Source: Betaproteobacteria bacterium UBA6904 (GTDB lineage: Bacteria; Pseudomonadota; Gammaproteobacteria; Burkholderiales; SG8-39). Taken from it: 16,080 nt of DNA. Shown here in pieces: positions 1-7,809 of this stretch. The notes beneath the pieces were generated by a model. That model was given only the letters and a program-made list of their open reading frames with translations, ran no database searches and was not told where the DNA came from. How positions within the stretch are numbered: position 1 is the stretch's first letter; every line of letters starts with the position of its first letter. Location of the stretch: the NCBI GenBank assembly GCA_002451175.1, contig DKBI01000143.1, positions 24,211 to 40,290 of the forward strand. The letters run 5' to 3'. The position numbers and the translations under genes were made by a program.

Positions 1-87
1 GTACACCGGCAGCAGCTGCTTGGAGACGACCTGCGTGACCGGATGCAGCCGCGTGCCGGATCCCCCAGCGAGGACGATGCCTTTCAT
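1..87 (-). CDS. rfbA: Glucose-1-phosphate thymidylyltransferase, N-terminal part (cut by window edge)
   Basis: RmlA/RfbA joins glucose-1-phosphate and dTTP to give dTDP-glucose, the first step of dTDP-rhamnose and related dTDP-sugar pathways in the cytoplasm. Only the first 29 residues are visible. They begin [16 protein letters not shown] and run on to SKQLLPVY, which is the nucleotide-binding loop (GGSGTRL) and the following lysine/proline signature of this family. The start ATG (87-85) overlaps the stop codon of the upstream rmlB gene in a 4-base ATGA, so the two are very likely translationally coupled. RmlB followed by RmlA is a common order. The rest of the gene, and probably rmlD and rmlC, lie beyond the left edge. 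Similar sugar-phosphate nucleotidyltransferases share the loop, but the rmlB neighbour makes RmlA the clear choice. Confidence 0.9.
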   Translation of the reverse strand, partial: MKGIVLAGGSGTRLHPVTQVVSKQLLPVY

Positions 88-1151
88 GCGCTGCCTCGAA
101 CGGCGTAATTGGTCTCGACCCAGTTGCGATAGGCGCCGCTGGTCACCTCGCCCACCCAGTCCTGGTGATCGAGATACCAGCGCACCGTCTTCTTCAGCCC
201 CGACTCGAAGCTCTCGGCCGGCTGCCAGCTCAGCTCGCGGCGGATCTTCGCAATGTCCATCGCATAGCGCCGGTCGTGCCCCGGACGATCGGTGACGAAC
301 GTGACGAGGTCCGCGTACCGCCCGCTCGCCCGCGGCCGCGCCTCGTCGAGCAGCGCGCAGAGCGTCTTCACGACGTCCAGATTCTTCATCTCGCAATTGC
401 CGCCGATGTTGTAGGTTTCGCCTGGCCGGCCGCGTGCGAGTACCTCGCGAATCGCCGCGCAGTGATCGAGCACGTAGAGCCAGTCGCGCACGTTTTGGCC
501 ATCGCCGTACACCGGCAGCGGCTTGCCGGCGAGCGCGTTGTGAATCATGAGCGGCAGCAGTTTCTCCGGGAACTGGTAGGGACCGTAATTGTTCGAGCAG
601 TTCGTCGTCAGCGTCGGCAGACCGTAGGTGTGATGGTAGGCCCGCACGAGGTGGTCCGACCCTGCCTTCGAGGCGCTATACGGGCTATTCGGCGCATACG
701 GCGTGGTTTCCGTGAACGCGGGGTCGGTGGCACTGAGCGAGCCGTAGACCTCGTCGGTCGACACGTGCAGAAAACGGAACTCGCGGCGCCCGGGCTCGGC
801 CAGGCCCGACCAGTAGGCGCGCACTTCCTCGAGCAGGCTGAAGGTGCCCAGCACGTTCGTCTGCACGAACTCGGCGGGCCCGTAGATCGAGCGGTCGACA
901 TGGCTTTCGGCGGCGAAATGCACGACCGCGCGCGGGCGCCCTTCCGCCAGCAGCTTCGCCACGAGCGCCCGGTCGCAGATGTCGCCGCGCACGAACCGAT
1001 GCCTGGCATCGCCCCGCAGGGACTCGAGATTGCGCAGGTTGCCCGCGTAGGTCAGCTTGTCGAGATTGACGATCGGCTCGCCGGCCTGCGCCAGCGTCGA
1101 GAGCACGAAATTGCCGCCGATGAATCCGGCGCCGCCCGTGACGAGGAGCAT
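84..1151 (-). CDS. rfbB: dTDP-glucose 4,6-dehydratase
   Basis: RmlB/RfbB converts dTDP-glucose to dTDP-4-keto-6-deoxyglucose using a tightly bound NAD. It is an extended short-chain dehydrogenase of 355 residues, the normal length for the family. Visible motifs are the N-terminal NAD-binding loop TGGAGFIG (residues 5-12), DKLTYAGNL (31-39), the catalytic STDEVYG with Asp/Glu at 133-134, the YSASK pair Tyr158/Lys162, and [15 protein letters not shown] (184-198), which is diagnostic for RmlB among sugar epimerases and dehydratases. The ATG at 1151-1149 lies 7 bases after the stop of the upstream aminotransferase gene, with an AAGGG stretch inside that gene's end as a possible ribosome-binding site. 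The 3' end overlaps rmlA. The product can feed dTDP-rhamnose or dTDP-amino-6-deoxy sugars; the neighbouring aminotransferase makes the second route worth keeping in mind. Confidence 0.97.
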   Translation of the reverse strand: MLLVTGGAGFIGGNFVLSTLAQAGEPIVNLDKLTYAGNLRNLESLRGDARHRFVRGDICDRALVAKLLAEGRPRAVVHFAAESHVDRSIYGPAEFVQTNVLGTFSLLEEVRAYWSGLAEPGRREFRFLHVSTDEVYGSLSATDPAFTETTPYAPNSPYSASKAGSDHLVRAYHHTYGLPTLTTNCSNNYGPYQFPEKLLPLMIHNALAGKPLPVYGDGQNVRDWLYVLDHCAAIREVLARGRPGETYNIGGNCEMKNLDVVKTLCALLDEARPRASGRYADLVTFVTDRPGHDRRYAMDIAKIRRELSWQPAESFESGLKKTVRWYLDHQDWVGEVTSGAYRNWVETNYAVRGSA

Positions 1152-1158
1152 GCCGGCT

Positions 1159-2265
1159 TCAGCCCTTGGTCCTGCGCGGGTCCGACGCCTTCGCAGCGGC
1201 TTCGACGATGCGGTCCTGGTCGGCGCTGGAGAGATACGGGTGCATCGGCAGGCTGATCACTTCGCTCGCCAGCAACTCGGCCGACGGGCACAGGGTGCCG
1301 GCCGACATCGCCGCGTAAGCCGGTTGTTTGTGCATCGCCACCGGATAGTGGACCGCCGTCGGAACCCCCATCTCCTTGAGGCGCGCCTCGAAGGCCGACC
1401 GGTCGCGCGCCCGCACCGTGTACTGCGCGTAGACGCTCGTCCGGTCGGACTTCACGCGCAGCGTCGTCATGTGGCGCGACAGCAGCGTCGTGTAGCGGTT
1501 GCCGATCTCGATGCGCCGCTCGATTTCCCAGTCGAAGCGCTTGAGCTTGGCCAGCACCACCGCGCACTGGATCGAATCCATGCGCCCGCCGACGCCGATC
1601 CGCGTGTGCACGTAGCGCCGTTCTTGCCCGTGGATGCGGATCTCGCGCATCGCCTTGGCGAGCGCGTCGTCGTTGGTGAAGATCGCGCCGCCATCGCCAT
1701 AGCAGCCCAGCGGCTTGGAGGGAAAGAAGCTCGTGCAGCCGATGGTGGAGAGGTTGCAGCTCTTGCGGCCCTTGTAGAGCGCGCCGAAGCTCTGCGCCGC
1801 GTCCTCGATGACCGGCAGGCGGTGCTTCGCGGCGATGGCGTTGATCTCGTCCATGTCCGCGGGCTGGCCGTACAGCGCGACCGGCAGGATCGCGCGCGTG
1901 CGCGGCGTGATGGCGCCTTCGATCCGCGACACCGCGATGTTCGCCGTGTCCTCCTCGACGTCCACGAACACCGGCTTGGCGCCGAGCAGCGCGACCATCT
2001 CCGCGGTCGCCGCGAACGTGAATGGCGTCGTAATCACCTCGTCCCCCGGCTTGATCTCGAGCGCCATCAGCGCGATGAGCAGCGCCTCGGTGCCGCTCGC
2101 CACGGTGATGCAGTGCTTGGCGCCGGTGTAGGCGGCGAGGCGGTCCTCCAACTCGCGCACCTCGGGACCGAGGATGTACTGGCCGTGGTCGAGCACCAGC
2201 TGGATGCGCGCGTTGATGATGTCGCGCATTTCGGCGTACTGGGTTTTCAGGTCGATGAAGTCCAT
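1159..2265 (-). CDS. wbpE: DegT/DnrJ/EryC1/StrS sugar aminotransferase, WbpE/WlbC type
   Basis: This is a PLP-dependent nucleotide-sugar aminotransferase of 368 residues. It begins [13 protein letters not shown], and shows [10 protein letters not shown] (27-36), SGTEA (57-61), EDAAQSFGA (154-162, with the PLP-contacting Asp), and [16 protein letters not shown] (179-194), in which Lys184 is the expected Schiff-base lysine. The [16 protein letters not shown] form, as I recall it, is typical of WbpE/WlbC, which use glutamate to aminate the 3-keto group of UDP-2-acetamido-2-deoxy-ribo-hexuluronate on the way to UDP-2,3-diacetamido uronic acids; dTDP-sugar enzymes such as QdtB/FdtB usually carry an FYPGKNLGAYGDGGA form. 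The start is supported by AGGAAGG at 2274-2280, 8 bases upstream. It sits 45 bases after the FkbM gene and 7 bases before rmlB. The partner enzymes WbpA, WbpB and WbpD are not in this window, so the exact substrate is inferred. Confidence 0.88.
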   Translation of the reverse strand: MDFIDLKTQYAEMRDIINARIQLVLDHGQYILGPEVRELEDRLAAYTGAKHCITVASGTEALLIALMALEIKPGDEVITTPFTFAATAEMVALLGAKPVFVDVEEDTANIAVSRIEGAITPRTRAILPVALYGQPADMDEINAIAAKHRLPVIEDAAQSFGALYKGRKSCNLSTIGCTSFFPSKPLGCYGDGGAIFTNDDALAKAMREIRIHGQERRYVHTRIGVGGRMDSIQCAVVLAKLKRFDWEIERRIEIGNRYTTLLSRHMTTLRVKSDRTSVYAQYTVRARDRSAFEARLKEMGVPTAVHYPVAMHKQPAYAAMSAGTLCPSAELLASEVISLPMHPYLSSADQDRIVEAAAKASDPRRTKG

Positions 2266-2273
2266 GGCGAAAG

Positions 2274-2280
2274 CCTTCCT
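2274..2280 (-). promoter_or_regulatory. Ribosome-binding site of the aminotransferase gene
   Basis: The minus strand reads AGGAAGG here, 8 bases before the ATG at 2265-2263. It supports that start. It lies in the 45-base gap after the FkbM methyltransferase gene, in which I see no promoter or terminator. Confidence 0.7.
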
Positions 2281-2310
2281 GGCGACGCTCGGCGGGAAAG
2301 GTCGATTATC

Positions 2311-3024
2311 TCACCGGCCGAGGTACAGCACGTTCTTGCGCATCAGCGTGAAGTCGAGCGCGAATCCCTGCTGGATGAGTCCGCCCAGCATGCGCGAGAG
2401 CACATCGTTCGCGTGGATTCCGGGGTGCGTCTCGACGCAGATCTTGCGCACCGTGGACAGGTCCGCGGAGGCGAAGAACTCGACCTCGCCCCCCTCGATG
2501 TCGACGATGAGGAAGGTCGGCCGGACGCGGGCGAGTTCGGTGTTGAGGTCGACCTGCGGCACGCGGATCGTCTGCGCGCTCGCCGAACCCTGCACCGCCG
2601 ACGACGCCCAGAACTCCGGCTCGACGTGGAACTCGCGGCTGCCCGCGCCTTGCGCGAGCAGCGCGTTGCGGGCATCGGGCGCGACGCCGTTCGCCCGATA
2701 GGTCGCCGCGATGACTTCCATCATCGCCGGATTCGCCTCGTAGGCGAACACGCGGTCGCTGCCGATGCGCTTGGCGCAATAGGCCGAGAGGAAGCCGATC
2801 CCCGCGCCGACTTCCATGACGACGTCGTCCGAGGCCAGGCGGCGCGCGACGATCTCGATTTCCTTGTCCTCGTACTCGCTGAAGAAGATCTGCCGGCGGA
2901 TGTCGGCCGAGATGCCCGGCCCCTCGGTCGGCAGAAGCACGCCGTGGTTGTCCACCCAGCCGGGCACGTGCACCCGCCAGAGCAGCTTCTTGATGCGCCG
3001 CGCGGTGCGGCTGCGCCTTCGCAT
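2311..3024 (-). CDS. FkbM family SAM-dependent methyltransferase
   Basis: This 237-residue protein is probably an O-methyltransferase acting on a sugar or other hydroxyl group of a polysaccharide precursor. The N-terminus is very basic (MRRRSRTARRIKK), which may help membrane association. The SAM-binding motif I is MEVGAGIGFLS (70-80), followed by an acidic residue at YEANP (95-99). The FkbM hallmark DIEGGEVEFF is at 175-184 and VETHPGIH at 197-204. Its length matches the family domain without additions. The start ATG (3024-3022) has a strong GGAGGA six bases upstream. It lies 28 bases after the asnB-like gene and 45 before the aminotransferase gene, within the same operon. FkbM proteins are common in polysaccharide clusters, but their acceptor cannot be read from sequence. 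Confidence 0.9.
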   Translation of the reverse strand: MRRRSRTARRIKKLLWRVHVPGWVDNHGVLLPTEGPGISADIRRQIFFSEYEDKEIEIVARRLASDDVVMEVGAGIGFLSAYCAKRIGSDRVFAYEANPAMMEVIAATYRANGVAPDARNALLAQGAGSREFHVEPEFWASSAVQGSASAQTIRVPQVDLNTELARVRPTFLIVDIEGGEVEFFASADLSTVRKICVETHPGIHANDVLSRMLGGLIQQGFALDFTLMRKNVLYLGR

Positions 3025-3030
3025 GATCGA

Positions 3031-3036
3031 TCCTCC
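3031..3036 (-). promoter_or_regulatory. Ribosome-binding site of the FkbM methyltransferase gene
   Basis: GGAGGA on the minus strand, 6 bases before the ATG at 3024-3022. It is one of the strongest Shine-Dalgarno matches in the window and lies in the 28-base gap after the amidotransferase gene, so it fixes the start of the FkbM gene. Confidence 0.75.
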
Positions 3037-3052
3037 GTGGCCGTCGCCGCCC

Positions 3053-4879
3053 TCAGTGCCCGACCCGATGCGCTTCGAGCCAGATTAGGAGCACGACGAA
3101 AGTGTACGCGAGCCGCCGCGAGCCGCGGCCCGCGAGCGCCGACCGCCATAGCGCGCGCACGGCGGCGGCATTCAGAAACGGCGCGCGCGCCTCGCACTGC
3201 GCGAGCGCCGATTCCGCGGCGGCGCGCCACGGGCCGTTGAACAGCTCGCGCAGCGGCACCGAAAAGCCGTGCTTCGGCCGGTCCCAGACCGCCTGCGGCA
3301 GGCTGCGCTGCGCGAGCGTTCTCAGCAGCGCCTTGCCGCCCAGCGCGTCGAAATGCGCCGACGCCGGGAGCCCGAGGACCGCGTCCAGCACGGCATTGCC
3401 GAGCATCGGCACGCGCACCTCCAATCCGTGCCCCATGCTGGCGCGATCGGCCTTCGCAAGACAGTTCTCCGACAGGTAGGTCCATAGATCGGCGCGCATC
3501 AGGCTCGCGGTGTCCATGCCGCCGGCAAGATCGCGCCAGAGCTGCAGCGTCGCCTCCGGCCGGCAGGCCGCCAGTGCCTCGGGCGCGAGATAACCCCCGA
3601 GGCTCTTGCGTCCCGCACGCCACGGTCCCGCCTCGACCCGCCGGTAGAAGACCCGTTCCCTGCCGTAAAGCGTGCGCCGCAGCAGCGCCCCCGGCAGCAC
3701 GCCGGCGTCGACGAGCGCACGTCCGCTCGCCTGCCCGAGCCGCGGCGGATACCGCACCGCCTCGTCCGAGAAGCGCGCGTACCCCGCGAACAGCTCGTCC
3801 CCGCCGTCGCCACTGATCGCCACCGTGACGTGCTGTCGCGTCAGCTCCGACAGCGCGCGCGTCATGACGTACGCGGGGTCGGCCAGCGGCTGATCCAGGG
3901 CGTGAATCGCCCGCACGAACGCCGGCGCGTCGATCGCCGGCGCCTCCAGGACGTGATGCCGGCACGCAAACGCGTCGGCAACGGCCCGCGCGTGCGCAGT
4001 CTCGTCGAACGCCGCTTCGCGGAATGCGAGCGTGAAGGTTTCCAGCGGCCGGGCGCCTGCTTCGGCCATGTAGCGCACCATCAGGCTCGAGTCGATGCCG
4101 CCCGAGAGGAACGCGCCCAGCGGCACGTCGGACACGAGCTGCCGGCGCACGCTCTCGCGCAGCGCGGCGTCCACGCGCGCGAGCATCTCGGCGCGATCCG
4201 GCACGGTGTCCGCGGGCAGCGGAATCTCCCAGTAGCGCCGCTGCTCGATACGCCCGTCGGCGGCTCGCCAGCGCAGCCACGACGCCGGCGGCAGCTGACG
4301 CACGTCGCGAAGGAACGACTGGGGCGCGAGGCACACCTGGAACGCCAGATAGTCGCGCAGCGCCTCGTAGTCGAGCGTTCGCGGGAATCCCTCCAGCGCG
4401 AAGAAGGCCTCGAGCGTCGAGGCGAAAGCGAAGCCCCTGCGTGTCGAGTAGAACAGCGGCTTGACGCCCATGCGATCGCGCGCAATGAACAGCGACCGCT
4501 CCCTGCGGTCCCAGACGGCAAGGGCAAACATGCCGTCCAGGCGCTCCGGCAGCGCCTCGCCCCAGGCCGCGTAGCCGTGCAGCAGGACCTCGGTGTCCGA
4601 GCGCGTCGCGAACACGTGCCCGAGCGCTTCCAGCTCGGCGCGCAATTCGCAGAAGTTGTAGATCTCGCCGTTCTGCACGAGCACATAGCGCCCGTCGGCG
4701 GAGTGCATCGGCTGATGGCCGCCGGCCGGATCGATGACCGCCAGGCGCGTGTTGCCGAGCACGGCCTCGCCGTCGTGCCAGAGCTGCTGCTCGTCGGGCC
4801 CGCGCGAGCGAATGGTTTCGAGCGCGGCGCGCGCGCTCGCCTGCCACGGGGTCCCGATCAGGCCGACGATGCCGCACAT
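3053..4879 (-). CDS. asnB: Glutamine-dependent asparagine synthetase / AsnB-type amidotransferase
   Basis: This 608-residue protein is a class II glutamine amidotransferase fused to an ATP-pyrophosphatase domain. The reading frame stays open upstream, but the true start is fixed by MCGIVG, because Cys2 must become the N-terminal nucleophile that releases ammonia from glutamine. Other glutaminase residues visible are RSRGPD (24-29), TRLAVID (44-50), NGEIYN (70-75) and SDTE (94-97). The synthetase half has the PP-loop LSGGIDSS (258-265) and ISGDGGDELFAGY (355-367). AGGAGG at 4890-4895 gives a ribosome-binding site 10 bases away, and the ATG is 2 bases after the stop of the GT4 gene. Family members in polysaccharide clusters, such as WbpS, are associated with turning uronic acid carboxylates into amides. 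With the WbpE-type gene nearby I favour that role over housekeeping asparagine synthesis, but sequence alone does not decide. Confidence 0.9.
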   Translation of the reverse strand: MCGIVGLIGTPWQASARAALETIRSRGPDEQQLWHDGEAVLGNTRLAVIDPAGGHQPMHSADGRYVLVQNGEIYNFCELRAELEALGHVFATRSDTEVLLHGYAAWGEALPERLDGMFALAVWDRRERSLFIARDRMGVKPLFYSTRRGFAFASTLEAFFALEGFPRTLDYEALRDYLAFQVCLAPQSFLRDVRQLPPASWLRWRAADGRIEQRRYWEIPLPADTVPDRAEMLARVDAALRESVRRQLVSDVPLGAFLSGGIDSSLMVRYMAEAGARPLETFTLAFREAAFDETAHARAVADAFACRHHVLEAPAIDAPAFVRAIHALDQPLADPAYVMTRALSELTRQHVTVAISGDGGDELFAGYARFSDEAVRYPPRLGQASGRALVDAGVLPGALLRRTLYGRERVFYRRVEAGPWRAGRKSLGGYLAPEALAACRPEATLQLWRDLAGGMDTASLMRADLWTYLSENCLAKADRASMGHGLEVRVPMLGNAVLDAVLGLPASAHFDALGGKALLRTLAQRSLPQAVWDRPKHGFSVPLRELFNGPWRAAAESALAQCEARAPFLNAAAVRALWRSALAGRGSRRLAYTFVVLLIWLEAHRVGH

Positions 4880-4881
4880 CG

Positions 4882-5970
4882 TTAGGCGGCCTCCTGCGCC
4901 AGCGCTTCGTAGGCCGCCGCGACGACGGGTTGTGCGTAGCGCCGCAAGTCCACGCGACTCACGTCCGGCCTTGCCGCCAGGGCATCGCGCATCGCCCGAC
5001 CCAAGGCCGCCGCGTCGCCCACTGGCGCAAGGCACTGGGGAAGCGCGGCGCCCAGAATCTCGCGCGGCCCCGAGGGGCAATCGGTGCTCACGACGGGAAC
5101 ACCGAGCAGCAGCGCCTCGATGATGACGTTCGGCAGCCCCTCGTGATCGGAACTGAGCGCAAGCAGCTCGGCGCCGGCGATCCAGGGGTAGGGGTTCTTC
5201 TGAAATCCGGCCACGTGTACCCGCTGACCGAGTCCGCGCTCGGCGATCAGGGCCTCGAGCGCGGGCGACGGGTCCGCGAGGAGCACGAGTCCGAAACGTC
5301 CGTCCTGTTTCGCAAACGCATCGAGCAACACGTCGTGCCGCTTCTGTGCGGAGAACCGGCCGACGTGGATCAGGTAGGGGCGTGGCGGCAGCGCGGCCGG
5401 AGCAGCGGCTTGGGCGCGCAGGGAATCGCCGTCGAATGGATTCGGGATCACCTCGATGCGCGCGCGCGTGAGGCCGATGGCCCCGCGCAGATCGCCTGCC
5501 ACGCCGTCCGAGACGGCGATCAGCGGTCGCGCCGCGTACAGTTTTCGATAGCGCGCGAGCCGCCGCGCCGCCTTGGTTGCGCGCGCGGTGCGTAGCCGCG
5601 CGATTTCCTCCGACAACGTGTTCGCGATCCGGCACCAGTGCCGCGGCAGCCGCGCGCCGGTCGCCACCTCGTCGGCAAAGGGCAGCGTGGAGACCACGAG
5701 ATCGAACCGCTGCTCCCTCGCAAGCCGATCGTGCAACTTCGCGAGGCGATGCGCGGCGGCGCGCCGGCCGAGCCAGCCCTTGCTCACGGCGCGGCCCGGC
5801 TCGCCCAGGCCATGCACCTGCAGCCCGGGCGGCACCTCGTGCGTGACGAGGTGCTCCAGGAGAATCACGTCACTGCGGTGCCCACGGCCGCCCAGCGTGG
5901 CCGCGATGTTCAGCACCGCCCGCTCCGCGCCACCGCCTGCCAGGTTGGTGACCACGAATCCGAATCTCAT
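4882..5970 (-). CDS. GT4 family glycosyltransferase
   Basis: This 362-residue cytoplasmic, membrane-facing glycosyltransferase has a GT-B fold and should add a sugar from a nucleotide-sugar donor to a lipid-linked acceptor. The N-terminal acceptor domain opens with MRFGFVVTNLAGGGAERAV (residues 1-19), with the glycine-rich loop typical of GT4. The donor domain shows HVGRFSAQKRHDVLLDAF (202-219) and the E-x7-E motif EGLPNVIIE (Glu277/Glu285), followed by STDCPSGPREIL (295-306). The open frame runs further upstream, but the ATG at 5970-5968 makes an ATGA overlap with the GT9 gene and puts the conserved N-terminus at residue 1. No Shine-Dalgarno sequence is visible, which suits translational coupling. 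The CPSGPREIL stretch occurs in many O-antigen and core N-acetyl-sugar or galactose transferases; donor and linkage are unknown. Confidence 0.9.
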   Translation of the reverse strand: MRFGFVVTNLAGGGAERAVLNIAATLGGRGHRSDVILLEHLVTHEVPPGLQVHGLGEPGRAVSKGWLGRRAAAHRLAKLHDRLAREQRFDLVVSTLPFADEVATGARLPRHWCRIANTLSEEIARLRTARATKAARRLARYRKLYAARPLIAVSDGVAGDLRGAIGLTRARIEVIPNPFDGDSLRAQAAAPAALPPRPYLIHVGRFSAQKRHDVLLDAFAKQDGRFGLVLLADPSPALEALIAERGLGQRVHVAGFQKNPYPWIAGAELLALSSDHEGLPNVIIEALLLGVPVVSTDCPSGPREILGAALPQCLAPVGDAAALGRAMRDALAARPDVSRVDLRRYAQPVVAAAYEALAQEAA

Positions 5971-6980
5971 GCGCGCGGCGGGTGCTCGGCGAGCGCGCGC
6001 TCGGCCGCCGTGCATACCGTCTCCACGCTGATCGCGGCCATCGGCGTCGTCTCCGGGCAAGGGTGCGGGTGCGGATGATCCACGGGATAGAAGCACGGAT
6101 GCTCGAGCGGCCCGAGCAAGCGGCTCGGCGAGTGGCAGTGGTACATCGCGACCATCGGGATGTCGAAGCACCCCATGATGTGCGTCGGGCCGGTGTCGAC
6201 GCCGACGTAGAGATGCGTCTGGCTCATCAGCGCGCCCGTCTGCCGCAGCGTCAGCTGTCCCGCGAAACAGGTCGCCGCCGCGCCGAGCTGCGCCGCCAGC
6301 CACGCGGTGCGCTCGCGCTCCTCGCCGCCGCCGAAGATCAGGAAGTGCGCCTGCGGCCAGCGCGCCCGCAGCCGCCGCGCGAGCTCGGCGAAGCTCTCCA
6401 CCGGCCAGTCGCGAAACGCCTTCGTCGGAAAGCTCGCGACCTGAAGCCCGATCAAGGGCCCAGCGCCTGGTTTCGCTGTCGCGAGCGTTGCCCGGGCCCA
6501 GGCGCGCTCGGCCTCCGTCACGCGGTACGCAAGACGCAGCCCGGCGTCGCGGATCCCGAGCGGCTCGAGCAGTGCGAGCCGCATGAAGACCGCGTGGCGG
6601 CTGAAGGCCGCGGGTTCGGCGACCGCCGGATCGAGGCGCGCATCGAGGGCCGCATCGCCCTGCCGAAAGGCCACGACGCGTCGCGCCACGCGCAGCGCAT
6701 ACTCGACGAGCGGCCGGTCGAAGCCGAAGACGACAGCCAGATCGTAGCGCGCGCCGGGCAGCCGGCCGCGAAGCCCCGCGATGCGCTTGTCGACGCGGCC
6801 GACGCGCGCGACGAACGGCAGGTGCTCGAGGATTTCCGCACGCTTCGGGTGCGCCAGGCAGGTGAGTTCCGCCTCGGGGCAGGCGTGGGCGATCGCGCGC
6901 AGGGCCGGCGTCGCGAGCAGCGTGTCGCCGATGCGCGAGACGTTGATCACCAGCGCCGAGCGAATGGCCTGCAGTGCCAT
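5967..6980 (-). CDS. GT9 family (heptosyltransferase-like) glycosyltransferase
   Basis: The product (337 residues from the ATG at 6980) belongs to the ADP-heptose:LPS heptosyltransferase family, which acts on lipopolysaccharide core at the cytoplasmic membrane. The N-terminus ALVINVSRIGDTLLATPALRAI (residues 9-30) is the classic GT9 entry. VGVDTGPTHIMG, the ADP-sugar-binding region, lies near residues 248-259. The C-terminus is odd: it carries HCHSPSRLLGPLE and then a His-Pro-rich VDHPHPHPCPE instead of the usual GxT/GPT ending. A GTG at 6992 would add MSER, but ATG 6980 has a GAG-type ribosome-binding site and starts 4 bases after the upstream stop, so I prefer it. The 3' end overlaps the GT4 gene in ATGA. 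Whether it transfers heptose or another sugar is open. Confidence 0.87.
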   Translation of the reverse strand: MALQAIRSALVINVSRIGDTLLATPALRAIAHACPEAELTCLAHPKRAEILEHLPFVARVGRVDKRIAGLRGRLPGARYDLAVVFGFDRPLVEYALRVARRVVAFRQGDAALDARLDPAVAEPAAFSRHAVFMRLALLEPLGIRDAGLRLAYRVTEAERAWARATLATAKPGAGPLIGLQVASFPTKAFRDWPVESFAELARRLRARWPQAHFLIFGGGEERERTAWLAAQLGAAATCFAGQLTLRQTGALMSQTHLYVGVDTGPTHIMGCFDIPMVAMYHCHSPSRLLGPLEHPCFYPVDHPHPHPCPETTPMAAISVETVCTAAERALAEHPPRA

Positions 6981-6984
6981 TCGC

Positions 6985-7716
6985 TCACTCACGCAGACTG
7001 AACTCGTAGGCGAAATCGGGGAAGGAATACTCCGCCGGCGTGAAGCGCCAGGCGAGCCGCTTCAGCAGGCGCCGCGCCGGCGAGAACCGCTTCGCGAGGT
7101 GGTAGGCACAAAGCACGAGACCCGCGCGGCGCGCGAGTTCCATCGCCTGCGTGGGCGTGACCCAGCACAGGTGATCGAGATTCACGATCGCCGTGCCCTC
7201 GCGCCGGAAGCGGCGGAAGAACTTGCGGCTGAACGGGTTCGGCGTCGTGGCGAGAATGCGCCCGCCGGGCGCGAGGTGCCGCGCGGCAAAGCGCAGCAGC
7301 GCCACCATGTTGTCCACGTGTTCGAGGACGTCACCGATGAACACGCGCTCGAAGCGCTCGCCGATGTCCGCATCGGAGGTCGCGTCCACGCAGCGCACGT
7401 CGAATCCCCGCTGCCGCAGCTCGTCGACCAGCGGTGCCAGAATATCGATGCCGACGCAGCGCGACGCCCGCCGCGCGATCCGCCCGTGGCGCCAGTCGGG
7501 CTGATCGAAGTAGCGCGCGCTGTGCGACACCACCCCGATATCGAGCACCGTGCGGCCGTCCAGTTCGCGTTCGACGAATTCCAGCAGGCCGCAGTCCGTG
7601 TGCACGCGGCGAGCAGCCGCGAGATGGCTCTGCACGGCGCGCTGCGCGTCCCGGTTGTTCGGGTCGTCGCTGATCCGGGTCCAGTCCAGCGCGGCCGGCC
7701 GATCAGGAGCGCTCAT
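6985..7716 (-). CDS. Class I SAM-dependent methyltransferase
   Basis: This 243-residue protein has the order of elements seen in Methyltransf_11/23-type enzymes: a beta-strand motif VLDIGVVSHS (57-66), an acidic strand-2 end GIDI (89-92), then FIGDVLEHVDNM (126-137), HLAPGGRILATTPNPF (147-162) and a strand with NLDHLCWVTP. The DVLEHV...LxPGG...TTPN pattern is strong, but motif I lacks the usual GxGxG glycine loop. I chose the ATG at 7716-7714 because GAGGGGG lies just upstream; an in-frame start at 7770 would add 18 poorly conserved residues and reach into the divergent promoter region. It is the first gene of the leftward operon and its stop is 4 bases before the GT9 start. The likely target is a sugar or lipid-linked saccharide, but this is not shown by the sequence. 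Confidence 0.85.
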   Translation of the reverse strand: MSAPDRPAALDWTRISDDPNNRDAQRAVQSHLAAARRVHTDCGLLEFVERELDGRTVLDIGVVSHSARYFDQPDWRHGRIARRASRCVGIDILAPLVDELRQRGFDVRCVDATSDADIGERFERVFIGDVLEHVDNMVALLRFAARHLAPGGRILATTPNPFSRKFFRRFRREGTAIVNLDHLCWVTPTQAMELARRAGLVLCAYHLAKRFSPARRLLKRLAWRFTPAEYSFPDFAYEFSLRE

Positions 7717-7719
7717 CGT

Positions 7720-7726
7720 CCCCCTC
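7720..7726 (-). promoter_or_regulatory. Ribosome-binding site of the first gene of the leftward operon
   Basis: GAGGGGG on the minus strand. Its GAGG core lies 6 bases before the ATG at 7716-7714. It is the reason for preferring this start over the upstream in-frame start at 7770. Confidence 0.65.
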
Positions 7727-7772
7727 GCTGCCGCCGGCCCACACCCGCCCCCCAAGACCTTGCGCCGCACGC

Positions 7773-7784
7773 GAACGCGCGTTC
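7773..7784. repeat. Perfect 12-base palindrome, possible operator
   Basis: GAACGCGCGTTC reads the same on both strands. It lies in the divergent region, 5 bases upstream of the TATCAT box, where a bound regulator could affect promoter use in either direction. The GC-rich centre makes chance occurrence more likely than in a balanced genome, and no second copy was noticed nearby. Confidence 0.4.
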
Positions 7785-7789
7785 CCCGG

Positions 7790-7795
7790 TATCAT
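7790..7795 (+). promoter_or_regulatory. Possible -10 box for the rightward operon
   Basis: TATCAT differs from TATAAT at one base and sits in one of the few AT-richer spots of the divergent region. It lacks a recognisable -35 at 16-18 bases. If real, transcription would start near 7801-7803, about 75 bases before the GT2 start codon. Confidence 0.3.
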
Positions 7796-7809
7796 TCTGA
7801 AGGTCCGCC

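Noticed and set aside
1057..3240. Long plus-strand open frame (727 codons) antisense to rmlB, the aminotransferase and the FkbM gene
   Set aside because: It lies opposite three well-supported genes and its translation is Arg/Ala/His/Asp-rich with no family motif. This is the usual antisense open frame caused by G/C-rich third positions.
4880..5635. Upstream extension of the asparagine synthetase frame
   Set aside because: Class II amidotransferases need Cys at position 2, which fixes the start at 4879; the extension overlaps the GT4 gene in another frame.
7760..7795. TTGCGC and TATCAT as a complete sigma-70 promoter
   Set aside because: The two boxes are 24 bases apart, well beyond the usual 16-18, so only the -10-like box is kept as a weak candidate.
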